Notes: generated by a model not told the origin, from the sequence alone. A stretch of DNA of 48,776 nucleotides from CALUTH01 sp964452495 (GCA_964452495.1 CAYVMC010000014.1:1-48776); one strand, 5' to 3'; shown: positions 26,148-34,633, counted from the stretch's first letter. Program-made: numbers and translations.

Positions 26148-26345
26148 AGCAAATATACTCCTTTATTTGATTTTATTCATTTATTATAGCATAAAATTTG
26201 GCGGGGCTGTTTATTTACTTATATTACTAAGATTTGGATATAAACTTATATATTAAATGTTTAATAGGTATTTCTGTTAATGCATTATAAGTATTTGTTA
26301 TTTTTTTTGTAGCGGTAAATAATTAATAAGTGAAAAGGATGTTTT

Positions 26346-26939
26346 ATGTTAAAATCAGAGACCGAAAATATAATGAGTATTGAAAAGTTTAGAGAACTGA
26401 TGGGTAGCAGTGATTATGTTGATGTGTCTTCAGAATTGTATGTTATGTTTCATAAACTGGCGCAGGATGCACTAAAGATAACTGTTCAAATAAATAATGC
26501 TTATCACACTCCGGAAGAACTTAGAGAGTTGTTTTCTGAGCTTATCGGAAAAAAGGTGCCGGATACCTTTTGTTTGTTTCCGCCATTTTATACGGAGTGC
26601 GGTAAAAATATAACACTAGGAGAAAATGTATTTATTAATGCTTGTTGTAAATTTCAGGATCAGGCGGGAATTACTATTGGTGACGGGTGTTTAATAGGGC
26701 ATAATGTAACAATAGCAACTTTAAATCATGATTGTAATCCTGCAAAAAGAGCAAATATGATTCCAAAAGCTGTCAAAATTGGTAAAAATGTTTGGATTGG
26801 TTCAAACACAACAATTTTACCAGGTATAGAAATTGGCGATGGTGCGGTCATCGGTGCTGGAAGTATTGTTACTAAGAATGTTCCGGCTAATATGATAGTT
26901 GCCGGAAATCCTGCAAAAATCATAAAAAGAGCTGATTGA
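26346..26939 (+). CDS. Sugar O-acetyltransferase (maltose/galactoside acetyltransferase family)
   Basis: A 197-residue left-handed beta-helix (hexapeptide repeat) acetyltransferase of the LacA/Maa/NodL type, which moves acetyl from acetyl-CoA to a sugar hydroxyl. The N-terminal helical part contains the typical L-x-x-L-F-S-E-L-x-G-K region near 55-70. The hexapeptide coils run from about residue 90 to 185 (IGDGCLIGHNVTI, KIGKNVWIGSNTTILPGIEIGDGAVIGAGSIV). The catalytic His is in LNHD near residues 131-134. It ends in GNPAKIIK as usual. An AAAAGGA ribosome binding site lies before the ATG. The substrate is not known. Confidence 0.88.
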   Translation: MLKSETENIMSIEKFRELMGSSDYVDVSSELYVMFHKLAQDALKITVQINNAYHTPEELRELFSELIGKKVPDTFCLFPPFYTECGKNITLGENVFINACCKFQDQAGITIGDGCLIGHNVTIATLNHDCNPAKRANMIPKAVKIGKNVWIGSNTTILPGIEIGDGAVIGAGSIVTKNVPANMIVAGNPAKIIKRAD

Positions 26940-27012
26940 AGCCGGTAAATTTAAAATTATATAGAGTGAAAATTTAACTTTGTTGATAAACACTCAGGTA
27001 GAGAATAAATCT

Positions 27013-27045
27013 ATTATCTCCTGTATATTTTAATAGGAGGATAAT
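27013..27045 (+). promoter_or_regulatory. Hairpin that can hide the Shine-Dalgarno
   Basis: ATTATCTCCT (27013-27022) can pair with AGGAGGATAAT (27035-27045), leaving one bulged G. The right arm contains the whole AGGAGG ribosome binding site of the FMN reductase gene. This fits translational control, such as a thermometer-like or ligand-dependent leader. Confidence 0.4.
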
Positions 27046-27047
27046 TT

Positions 27048-27583
27048 ATGAAAACCGTTGTAATAACTGGCAGTGCTAACAGAAAGGGTACTTCTTGCTT
27101 GCCGAAGAATTTATTAAAGGGGCTGCTGAAAAAGGTGGAGATGTATTCAAGTTTGATGCAGCTTTCAAAAAGGTACATCCTTGTATTGGGTGTTTGAAAT
27201 GCAATCGAGGAGATAATGAATGTGTATTCAAGGATGATATGCTTGAACTTTATCCGGAATTATTAGCGGCAGATGTAGTCGTGTTTGCAACGCCACTCAA
27301 TTATCATACATATACAGCACAGCTAAAAGCTGCTATCGACAGATTTCATGCAAAAGATAAATTTTTATGCGGTGCAAACAAGCAAGCGGTACTATTGGCA
27401 ACCGGTGCAAATCCTAACGCCTGGGTTATGAACGGTATTAATGCCTGTTTTGAAACTTCTTTGAGGTATTTGGGCTGGAAAGATGCCGGCAGAGTGCTTG
27501 CTATAGGCTGCGCCAAAAGAGAAGATATTGAGCTTACCGGTTTCCCTAAAAAGGCGTATGAACTGGGCTATACTCTTAATTAG
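27048..27583 (+). pseudogene. Frameshifted NADPH-dependent FMN reductase / iron-sulfur flavoprotein-like
   Basis: The ATG at 27048 has a perfect AGGAGG ribosome binding site and opens MKTVVITGSANRKGTS, the phosphate-binding start of the flavodoxin-like FMN reductase family. Frame is then lost near 27096, and the rest reads in the +2 frame as LAEEFIKGAAEKGG...GCLKCNRGDNEC...FATPLNYHTYTAQLKAAIDRF. The sequence at the break holds two tandem TTGC units. Adding one more gives GTSCLLAEEF, the expected family motif, so a 4-nt slippage deletion is the simplest explanation. The G-C-L-K-C cysteines fit the redox-active subgroup. It is either a recent pseudogene, a phase-off state or a sequence error. 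Confidence 0.8.
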
Positions 27584-27645
27584 TTTTTTATTAAGTCATT
27601 ATGGACTCGTATTTATATTATAATTGAAGTATGAGGAGTAATTTT

Positions 27646-28290
27646 ATGAAAAAACTTATTTTGATTCTTGTAATAATTGTGGTATCTGTAGGTACGGTTT
27701 TTGCTGCGGATTATAATTATAAAGCAAAAAATATTTATTATAATCAACAGACATCAACCTGGAATGAGAAAAAACAGTCAGAGAACGATATCAGTCTTAT
27801 TTATAAAGGTGGGGTAGGTTCAGGAGGTTTTAGTGAATATTACTATGAAAACGGTAAACTAGCTATTGGTCCATGTACAAATGTGGAGTTTGTTGCCGAT
27901 GGTGAATTAATCGGAATTAATGGACACGATTTAAAGTTTGTTAAGTATACTTATAACAATGGTCAGGTAACATCAAGATACCTTAGCGACTGTGAAATAA
28001 AGGAACTGTATCCTGACCATGAAATTCTTAAAATCTCACAATTTAAAGATAATGAAATAATAGTTAATAAGAAAGTCTTTACTAAAAAACGTATTTTGTT
28101 ACTAAATGATACAAAGAATTCATTTTATAAATATGGTTATAAACCATCAAGTGTAAATCGTTCAGGGGTAAGCCCGTTTGTAAAACTCTCCCATCCGGGG
28201 AAAGTTGTATTCTCTCATTACGGCTCTGATACAGAAGTCTTTCCTGCTCTTAAAATATATGTGAAAAATAAAATTAAAACTTTACAGTAA
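27646..28290 (+). CDS. Secreted protein of unknown function
   Basis: A 214-residue protein with a signal peptide (MKKLILILVIIVVSVGTVFA, cleavage before ADYNY). The mature part is Tyr/Lys/Asn-rich and probably beta-rich (IYYNQQTSTWNEKKQ, FSEYYYENGKLAIG). The start at 27646 is fixed by a GAGGAG ribosome binding site 8 nt upstream and by the signal peptide. A TATAAT sits about 23 nt before the ATG. It resembles no named family. It is convergent with the next gene, with 6 nt between the stops. Confidence 0.65.
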   Translation: MKKLILILVIIVVSVGTVFAADYNYKAKNIYYNQQTSTWNEKKQSENDISLIYKGGVGSGGFSEYYYENGKLAIGPCTNVEFVADGELIGINGHDLKFVKYTYNNGQVTSRYLSDCEIKELYPDHEILKISQFKDNEIIVNKKVFTKKRILLLNDTKNSFYKYGYKPSSVNRSGVSPFVKLSHPGKVVFSHYGSDTEVFPALKIYVKNKIKTLQ

Positions 28291-28296
28291 AATTTT

Positions 28297-28872
28297 TTAA
28301 ACAATTTCATCCAACTCGGAAATTTTTATATCATCAAATATGTTGTTTAAAATTTTTTTAGTTTCTGAATTGGGAAGAGGTGCTGTAATGTTGTAATTTG
28401 AAATAACCCATTCATCTTTTAAGGATGAATATGCTACGTCACTAGGATATATGCTGCCCTTAAATTGTGAAAATTGAATATTATGCTTTTGAAGAAAATT
28501 TGCAAAATTTTCAAATAACTGTGTACTGAATGGGCTTTCTTTAAAATTTTTCTTTGAGCCTAATAAAAAACCTTGTAGGTTAGAGTTTGTAAGGTCAATT
28601 TTACTTTTAATAAAGCCGGCAATCTTATCAAAATTGTTATTCTCCATTACGGTCGGGCAAATATGGTTTAAAAGAACCGTTTGTCCGTCGGTCAACCCGC
28701 AAACCGTACAGTCAAATATATCTTTAGTATAAGCACTGTTTGCTAAAACACTTTGTTTTACTGTCCAGGGGTATTTTACAAAGTTTTTTTCTCCGATTTT
28801 ATTCGCAATTTGCCTAAATTCCTCTGGAGTAACAAGGCGGATATTTGATTTAAATGAAATATTTTTGTCCAT
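28297..28872 (-). CDS. Unknown protein with N-terminal SFKS tag, faintly CheD-like
   Basis: A 191-residue protein starting MDKNISFKSNIRLVTPEEF, where I-S-F-K-S resembles the P-x-F-x-[GA] tag of other genes here. The region VCGLTDGQTVLLNHICP (near residues 57-73) and LQGFLLGSK (near 98-106) faintly recall the Cys-His layout and GGA loop of CheD-type deamidases, with a GSIYPSD near the end. The spacing between Cys and His is shorter than in CheD, so this is a weak structural guess only. No signal peptide and no clear ribosome binding site. Function unknown. Confidence 0.5.
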   Translation of the reverse strand: MDKNISFKSNIRLVTPEEFRQIANKIGEKNFVKYPWTVKQSVLANSAYTKDIFDCTVCGLTDGQTVLLNHICPTVMENNNFDKIAGFIKSKIDLTNSNLQGFLLGSKKNFKESPFSTQLFENFANFLQKHNIQFSQFKGSIYPSDVAYSSLKDEWVISNYNITAPLPNSETKKILNNIFDDIKISELDEIV

Positions 28873-28947
28873 ATTTTTTGTAAAACGTGTGAATATTAAA
28901 ACTTGCCTTATTATTGAACAATGTTAAAAAAACTATGCTGGCAAAGG

Positions 28948-29754
28948 TTAGTAATAGAAATTGACATCATCACGTAATTTAATCACAAAATCCGTACCTG
29001 CAGGGATTGATACGTGTCCGCCCTTTGAAAAGATAGCAAATAAAGGAGATGAGAGTGTATTTAACCCCAGTACGATAGTTCCGTAGCAAAATGGAAACGG
29101 AGTCAGTATTAATGTCGCCCCGTCTTTGCCAAGTTTTACACTAAGGGTAAGCATTCGGTCAAACAATCTGCGGCCAAATCCTGTTTTATTCCAGATTGTT
29201 TTCCAATAAGTTCTTCTTCCCTTTATATTATTTAAAAATATTTTTTTATCATCTGCCCTCGTAATATATCCATCTATTCGGGTAACGGAATTATTAAGTA
29301 CTATTGAATGAACCTTTAAAACGACAAGTCCTCCGTTACAAGTTATCTGCGGTTGGTGGGAATCTTCAATTTCGGCATAGAATTTTGTTCCTGCAGGGAT
29401 TGTTATTCCTTTGGCATATATTTGTGATTTTGTGTGGAATGTAACTTTTGAACCTTTTTTTAACCAATCGCTTATTTTATTATCATTTACAACAGGAATT
29501 CTTGTACCTTTCTTTATTTTTCCTCTGTATACTGCCGGTGTGAGTTTTTGTTTAATCACTTCGGTTGAATCAGGTTTTACTTTAGCCTGCTCCTGTTGGA
29601 GAAATTTGGGTAATTCCGGAAGAGCCTCGTCAACAAGCTGATCAGAGTTGTAATTTTTCCTTATTTCATCGTCAACAGTAGTATCTAAATCTATGGCAAT
29701 AACACTTATAGCGGTTAGTAATAGAACAATAAATGTATATAAAACCCTTTTCAT
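28948..29754 (-). CDS. Secreted beta-rich protein of unknown function
   Basis: A 268-residue protein with a signal peptide (MKRVLYTFIVLLLTAISVIA). The mature part has a Glu/Pro/Lys-rich linker (residues 40-75), then repeated K-K-G-T-x-I-P and I-P-A-G-T-K-F-Y-A-E-I strands, and a C-terminal IPAGTDFVIKL strand. Such I-P-A-G-T elements are common in VirB10/TrbI-like and other envelope beta-barrels or hinges, but no family can be assigned. The -10 TATAAT is exactly 6 nt from the ATG, so it is leaderless. It is probably located in the periplasm or outer membrane. Confidence 0.6.
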   Translation of the reverse strand: MKRVLYTFIVLLLTAISVIAIDLDTTVDDEIRKNYNSDQLVDEALPELPKFLQQEQAKVKPDSTEVIKQKLTPAVYRGKIKKGTRIPVVNDNKISDWLKKGSKVTFHTKSQIYAKGITIPAGTKFYAEIEDSHQPQITCNGGLVVLKVHSIVLNNSVTRIDGYITRADDKKIFLNNIKGRRTYWKTIWNKTGFGRRLFDRMLTLSVKLGKDGATLILTPFPFCYGTIVLGLNTLSSPLFAIFSKGGHVSIPAGTDFVIKLRDDVNFYY

Positions 29755-29760
29755 ATATCA

Positions 29761-29769
29761 ATTATAACA
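29761..29769 (-). promoter_or_regulatory. Extended -10 giving a leaderless mRNA
   Basis: On the minus strand TGT-TATAAT (29761-29769), 6 nt before ATG 29754. No Shine-Dalgarno. Confidence 0.55.
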
Positions 29770-29824
29770 TTTCATATCAGGAGTACTATACAGCAGGCAA
29801 TGTAATATATTGTTTTTTACCTAA

Positions 29825-29853
29825 TTTACTTTAAAAATTTTAGCTGTTAAAAT
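29825..29853 (+). promoter_or_regulatory. Promoter giving a leaderless GTG-start mRNA
   Basis: -35 TTTACT (29825-29830), 17-nt spacer ending TGT (extended -10), -10 TAAAAT (29848-29853), 6 nt to the GTG at 29860. Confidence 0.6.
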
Positions 29854-29859
29854 GGTAAC

Positions 29860-31146
29860 GTGTTTGTTTTTTTTAAATATTTGTTATCTCTTATTTTTCT
29901 GGCACTTTCCTGTGCAAGCATTTTGTTTTTTAAACGTAAATATGACAGGTCAGATGAAGAACTTGCAGATTTAAAAAACTATTTTCAAACAGTTGAAACG
30001 ACACTAAACTCTGTCCGGTATGGAAATCTTGCTAAAAAAATTGATATGGATTTATACCCTGCTTATAAACCTTTAACAAAAACTATAAATAGAATGATTG
30101 AAACACTGAATGATAGAGAGCAGATGCTTTATGAGTCACAGACAGAGTTAAGAAATCAGAATAAATTTTTAGAAGCGTCCATAAATTCTCTTTCTGATGG
30201 TATTGCAATTATTGATAAGGAAGGAATCATTATTAACGCATCAAATAATATTTACAGCTGGTTTGGTGTTGATGTTTTACGGGGAAAGAACATTCTTGAA
30301 TTTATTGGACTTTTAGATGATAAAGCGTTATGTGATTTAAGAAATAATGAAATATTTTTGAAAAATAATACAGAATTAAGTTTTCTGGCAGACTGTAATA
30401 TCCTTGAGCTTGAAGATAAAAAAGAACGTTATGTGTTAGTTTTAAAGAATATTTCCGACCAGAAAGAAATTGAAACGCTTAAGGAAGACTTTATTGCAAC
30501 ACTTACACATGACTTGAAAGTCCCTATAATAGCAGAATCTAATATGCTTGACTTATTTCTTTCCGGGACGTTCGGGGAAATAACTGAGAAACAAAGAGTT
30601 GCACTTAATAATATGAAAGCTTCAAACAATGAATTGATTGATTTAGTTCAAACAGTTCTTGAAACTTATAAAGTAAATGCATCCGGATTGACTATTTATC
30701 CTGAAATATTTGAACTGGGCTTATTTTTAAGAGCTGTTGTCAATGAAATGGAACCGGTAGCAATGCATACAGAAAATAAACTTAATTTGCAAATAGAGGA
30801 ATGTATAAATCTTACAGCTGATATTCTGCAATTGAAGCGAGTTATTAAAAACCTTATTCATAATGCAATTTCTTATGGTGCATCGGGTACTGATATTGAT
30901 ATTCATGCTTTTCAAACAGATAATTCTGTAATAATTACGGTAAAGGATTATGGTAAAGGTATTCCGGAAGAGGATATAAAGAAAATTTTTCAAAAATATT
31001 ATTCAACAGCAAAAAAATTTAGAAAAACAGGAACCGGACTCGGACTGTTTCTCTCTAAACAAATAATAAAAGCTCACAATGGAACCCTGGAAGTTCGTAG
31101 TGAGCTTGATAAATATACTGAGTTTCGAATAATTCTTCCTAAATAA
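29860..31146 (+). CDS. Sensor histidine kinase (PAS-HisKA-HATPase)
   Basis: A 428-residue membrane sensor kinase. One transmembrane segment (residues 5-24) leads into a HAMP-like/coiled linker (30-105), a PAS domain (106-200, NSLSDGIAIIDKEGIIINAS), the dimerisation helix with phospho-acceptor His217 (LTHDLKVPI), and a HATPase_c domain with N box NLIHNAISYG, G1 KDYGKGIPEE, and G2 GTGLGLFLSK. No response regulator is adjacent. The start is GTG 29860, placed 6 nt after a -10, so it is leaderless. An ATG at 29852 lies in another frame and is not a rival without an extra T in the 8-T run. The signal sensed is unknown. Confidence 0.88.
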   Translation: MFVFFKYLLSLIFLALSCASILFFKRKYDRSDEELADLKNYFQTVETTLNSVRYGNLAKKIDMDLYPAYKPLTKTINRMIETLNDREQMLYESQTELRNQNKFLEASINSLSDGIAIIDKEGIIINASNNIYSWFGVDVLRGKNILEFIGLLDDKALCDLRNNEIFLKNNTELSFLADCNILELEDKKERYVLVLKNISDQKEIETLKEDFIATLTHDLKVPIIAESNMLDLFLSGTFGEITEKQRVALNNMKASNNELIDLVQTVLETYKVNASGLTIYPEIFELGLFLRAVVNEMEPVAMHTENKLNLQIEECINLTADILQLKRVIKNLIHNAISYGASGTDIDIHAFQTDNSVIITVKDYGKGIPEEDIKKIFQKYYSTAKKFRKTGTGLGLFLSKQIIKAHNGTLEVRSELDKYTEFRIILPK

Positions 31147-31159
31147 TAAACATTAATAT

Positions 31160-31708
31160 TTAATCATCGTCTGAAAGATACTTATAGTCCATTAAACTGC
31201 CTTCATATTCAGGTAAATCATCTGTGTATAAAGACATCTGACTAATATTCCTGTTTAAATCTTCAACTTTTTGCTGGTAAATATCAGATTTAATATTGTA
31301 AGCTTGAATTTCCGCAGTTGTAACTCTGTTGTCATTATTGGCATCTATTTCATCAAAATGGGCAAGTACTGTTTCTTGAAGAGAAGATGAAAGTCCTGCG
31401 CTGCTGCCCAGAGTTATAATTTGTTCTCTTGTGAGTCCCTGTGAGTAGATTGTAGCCATATAAGATTGAATATCAGATGCGGAGAGTACTCCATCATTAT
31501 CTTTATCAATACTTGCGAAATTAGTCATCAGATAAGATGCAAATGACCCATAGCTGCTTGTAAGAACTGTTGAATTACTCATTGCTGAAGTCAGATTCTC
31601 AAGAGTGAGGCTTTCTCCTTTATATAATGCCGTTAAGAAATTATAGGAACTTGTAAGTCCTGAATTGACTGCGGAGTATAGGGATGTACCGTTTAAATAT
31701 TTAGACAT
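31160..31708 (-). CDS. EF-hand calcium-binding protein
   Basis: A 182-residue protein with two canonical EF-hand loops: D68-K-D-N-D-G-V-L-S-A-S-D79 and D122-A-N-N-D-N-R-V-T-T-A-E133. It is mostly helical and Ser/Leu-rich, with an acidic C-terminus ending DDD. There is no classical signal peptide (MSKYLNGTSLYSAV). An AAGGAG ribosome binding site precedes the ATG. It shares the EF-hand theme with the calpain-like protease 5.5 kb away, so the two may respond to the same calcium signal, but no direct link is shown. It is convergent with the histidine kinase (13 nt apart). Confidence 0.8.
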   Translation of the reverse strand: MSKYLNGTSLYSAVNSGLTSSYNFLTALYKGESLTLENLTSAMSNSTVLTSSYGSFASYLMTNFASIDKDNDGVLSASDIQSYMATIYSQGLTREQIITLGSSAGLSSSLQETVLAHFDEIDANNDNRVTTAEIQAYNIKSDIYQQKVEDLNRNISQMSLYTDDLPEYEGSLMDYKYLSDDD

Positions 31709-31820
31709 AAAATCTCCTTATAGTTACTCTATACTAGCAGTTTAATAATATTTCGATAAAAATCAACCCTTCAAATAAATTATTTTCTATGTAACTTAAG
31801 TATAAGATTTTGATATTTTA

Positions 31821-31829
31821 TGCTATAAT
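31821..31829 (+). promoter_or_regulatory. Extended -10 giving a leaderless mRNA
   Basis: TGC-TATAAT (31821-31829), 7 nt before ATG 31837, no Shine-Dalgarno. This selects 31837 over the in-frame ATG at 31810. Confidence 0.55.
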
Positions 31830-31836
31830 TACGGCA

Positions 31837-32523
31837 ATGGTTAAACTTATAACTAAAGAAAATGTTCATAAATTTGCACATGCAGCTTATATTATATACC
31901 GATTTCAGGAACTGTTTACGAGGATAGTTGAGGTAAATAATCCTAAATTGTCGCCTTGTGTATATGCAACTTGGCATGCTCATCAATGCTGTGTTCATGG
32001 TATAGAAGACAAACAGAATTTAAATATTTTAATAAGTCAATCTAAAGACGGTGATATTGTTGCATATATATGTGAGAACTGGGGATTCAGGGTTATAAGG
32101 GGGTCTGCCGGTAAACGCGGTGGTACAAGTTCTATGATGCAGATGATTTCTGAACTTAAAGAAAACAGATGTTGTGCCATTATGGTGGATGGTCCGAGAG
32201 GTCCTGAAAAGATTGTCAAAGAAGGTGTTATCAAAACTGCAAAACTAGGCGGGGCTCCTATTGTTCCGGTTGTGTGGTATTCAGAGGATAAAACATGGTT
32301 AAAATTTAAGTCTTGGGATGGATTTAGAATGCCTTTTTTATACTGCAGGCTTGTAAATTTATATGGTGAACCAATTTATGTTAATCCCGATAATACTCCG
32401 GAGCAAGATGAAGAGTGCAGGTTGCAGGTTCAAAATGCACTTCTTGAGCTTGAGAAACAGATACCTGCGGTGTATAAAGATTTAAAGAAGAAACGTGCAT
32501 GGAAAATATTCAAATTAAAATAG
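31837..32523 (+). CDS. DUF374-type lysophospholipid acyltransferase-like protein
   Basis: A 228-residue protein of the DUF374/LPLAT group, related to lipid A and phospholipid acyltransferases. It has WHAHQ at residues 46-50 (the H-x-x-x-x-D-like motif region), the loop RGSAGKRGGTSSM near 88-100, and DGPRGP at 118-123, all typical of this family in Gram-negative bacteria. It lacks the N-terminal membrane helix of LpxL/LpxM. It probably acts at the inner membrane on lipid A or glycolipid precursors. It overlaps the nitrilase gene by 25 nt, which overlaps the PBP4-like gene, making a three-gene coupled operon. Confidence 0.8.
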   Translation: MVKLITKENVHKFAHAAYIIYRFQELFTRIVEVNNPKLSPCVYATWHAHQCCVHGIEDKQNLNILISQSKDGDIVAYICENWGFRVIRGSAGKRGGTSSMMQMISELKENRCCAIMVDGPRGPEKIVKEGVIKTAKLGGAPIVPVVWYSEDKTWLKFKSWDGFRMPFLYCRLVNLYGEPIYVNPDNTPEQDEECRLQVQNALLELEKQIPAVYKDLKKKRAWKIFKLK

Positions 32524-33317
32524 CAGCTCTCCAGATGGAATCTGTAATTGGAGATATTACTGCTAACCATAAAAAACTAATAAATCTTCTTGAAACTTGT
32601 GTTGGAGACGGTAAGTTTGATATTCTTATTTTACCAGAAGTTTGGACTGCTGGGTGGGAATGCAGTAAGTTTATTGAGTGTTCGGAAGAAACATCAACTT
32701 CTGCTACCCTGAAACTCTTATCTGCTATTGCTGTAAAATACAATACATACATTTTGGGCGGTAGTTTTATAGAAAAGGATGTAAATGGTTATTACAATAC
32801 CTGTCCTGTTATTTCTCCCGAAGGGAAATTGATTGCTAAATACAGAAAAAATCATCTTTTCTCCTATTATGGCTGTGGAGAAGGAAGTTACGTTAAAGCG
32901 GGAGAATATCCTGTTATGGTGGATATAAAGGGTGTAAAAATAGGATTGACAATATGTTATGATATCAGGTTCCCGGAAATATATAGGGCTTATAGAAAAG
33001 CAGGAGCAGATATACTAGTAAATATGGCTGCTTGGCCTTTGGAGCGAAAAAAACACTGGTTGTCGTTAACAAGAGCCCGCGCTGTAGAAAATCAGGTATT
33101 TTTTGTTGCATTGACCCAATCAGGTAAATTAGCAGATGGTTCATATAATCTGGGACATTCACTAATATATGATTATAACGGAGAAGTAATTAGTGAAATT
33201 ACGTCAGGAGAAGGTATAATCATTGCCGAATGTTCACTTAATAAAATGTATGAATTTAGGGATAAATGTACTGTTTTAAATGATATTCATGAAAAATATG
33301 AGGTATGTGTATGCTAA
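32499..33317 (+). CDS. Carbon-nitrogen hydrolase (nitrilase superfamily, Nit2/omega-amidase-like)
   Basis: A 272-residue amidase-like enzyme with the nitrilase Glu-Lys-Cys triad: E47 in LPEVW, K117 in YRKNHLF and C153 in ICYDIRFPE. VNMAAWPLERKKHW and TRARAVENQVF follow, as in Nit2 omega-amidases that hydrolyse alpha-ketoglutaramate. The precise amide substrate is not certain. It is cytoplasmic. It starts inside the 3' end of the acyltransferase gene and ends 7 nt inside the next gene, so translational coupling is expected. Confidence 0.87.
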   Translation: MENIQIKIAALQMESVIGDITANHKKLINLLETCVGDGKFDILILPEVWTAGWECSKFIECSEETSTSATLKLLSAIAVKYNTYILGGSFIEKDVNGYYNTCPVISPEGKLIAKYRKNHLFSYYGCGEGSYVKAGEYPVMVDIKGVKIGLTICYDIRFPEIYRAYRKAGADILVNMAAWPLERKKHWLSLTRARAVENQVFFVALTQSGKLADGSYNLGHSLIYDYNGEVISEITSGEGIIIAECSLNKMYEFRDKCTVLNDIHEKYEVCVC

Positions 33318-34633
33318 AAAAAATATTGAGTGTTGTTTTTGCATGTACGATTCTTCCTGTTTTTTCTGCGGGGGCTGATTTTAATAAGGTAATTAGTGAA
33401 GCCAATATAAAAAAATCTGATATTTCAATATCAATAATTGACCTAAAAAATGGTAAAGCTATATATCAATTACATTCAAAACGGAAATTTTATCCCGGAG
33501 CAGTTCAAAAACTCATTACATATAAAGTTGCAGAATATGTGCTGGGAAAGGATTATTGTTTTAAAACTTCATTATATAAAAATATGAATAACGAATATTT
33601 GATAAAACTCGGTGCTGATCCATTATTAACTGGGGAAAATTTAAAGTCTTTGGCGACAAAGATACAACCGGATGCGAAGGCTATATATATTGATGACAGT
33701 ATAGTGGATAACGAAGACTGGGGAAATGGTTGGAATGAAGAAGATAATTTAAATCCTGCACTTGCAAGATTTAGTGCCTATAATCTTGATGGAAATATGG
33801 TGAAGGTCTCATTTGTACCGACAATAGAAGGCGCTCCGGTAACTATTTCACAGGAGAAATTTTATCCGTTATCTTTTATTAATGAAGTAATTACTGGAGA
33901 TAAAAATGAAATCAATTTGACCAGAAAAGATTATATTGCTCCGGATATGATTATTGCTTCCGGTACGTTAGATACAATGATAAGTCGTGATATTCCTATA
34001 ACTAATACGAAACGTTATTTTAAGCTTTCGCTTGAGCGAATATTGAATGAAGAAAAAATAGATTATTCAGGTATTTACAGATTCAAAAAACTTTCTCCTG
34101 ATTTTAAAGAAACGGCAATAATTTCGCATAGTATGAATGATATTCAGGAGTCTGTTTTTAAACAAAATAATAATATTGCTTCTGAAAGTATGTTCAAAGT
34201 AGCAGCTTCTAAAAAAGCAGAAAATGGTACGGGAACATTTGATGGTGGACTCGCTTTATTAATAGAATATTGTAACAGTCTGCACTTGAAAACAGATGAT
34301 ATAAAAATAGTTGATGCAAGCGGGGTAAGTTATGATAATTTATTAACTGCTGATTTTGTAGCAGAGTTTCTTGCTAACCCTGCAAATATAGATTTGAAAA
34401 CACTTTTACCTACTCCTGGAGAAGGCACTCTGATTAATAGAATGAATTATATGACCGGTAAGCTTTTTGCAAAAACCGGACTAGTGCAGACAAGTTCAAT
34501 TGCAGGGTATGTTGATGCAATGAGTGGAAACACGTATGCTTTTTGTATCATTGTAAATGATAAGGAATCAAAAAATGCTGATAGAAAAATGCTTGAAGAA
34601 TATCTAATAAGAGAAATATTTACTAAGCTATAA
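33311..34633 (+). CDS. PBP4 (DacB, S13)-like protein lacking the catalytic serine
   Basis: A 440-residue secreted protein with signal peptide (MLKKILSVVFACTILPVFSA) and the layout of S13 D-Ala-D-Ala carboxypeptidases/endopeptidases. The S-x-x-K motif (P-A-S-x-M-K in PBP4) is here P62-G-A64-V-Q-K67, so the nucleophile Ser is Ala. The second motif S-x-N is N286-N-N288. The third motif, K388-T-G390, and the DASGVSYDNL segment are intact. Two of three catalytic motifs are therefore lost, which predicts a pseudoenzyme that may bind peptidoglycan or regulate other enzymes. The start is ATG 33311, inside the end of the nitrilase gene. Confidence 0.8.
   Translation: MLKKILSVVFACTILPVFSAGADFNKVISEANIKKSDISISIIDLKNGKAIYQLHSKRKFYPGAVQKLITYKVAEYVLGKDYCFKTSLYKNMNNEYLIKLGADPLLTGENLKSLATKIQPDAKAIYIDDSIVDNEDWGNGWNEEDNLNPALARFSAYNLDGNMVKVSFVPTIEGAPVTISQEKFYPLSFINEVITGDKNEINLTRKDYIAPDMIIASGTLDTMISRDIPITNTKRYFKLSLERILNEEKIDYSGIYRFKKLSPDFKETAIISHSMNDIQESVFKQNNNIASESMFKVAASKKAENGTGTFDGGLALLIEYCNSLHLKTDDIKIVDASGVSYDNLLTADFVAEFLANPANIDLKTLLPTPGEGTLINRMNYMTGKLFAKTGLVQTSSIAGYVDAMSGNTYAFCIIVNDKESKNADRKMLEEYLIREIFTKL

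Noticed and set aside
29852..29875. Possible poly-T phase-variable start of the histidine kinase (ATG at 29852 would enter frame with nine instead of eight T).
   Set aside because: The GTG at 29860 lies exactly 6 nt after a TTTACT-17-TAAAAT promoter, as in the other leaderless genes, so no frameshift is needed.
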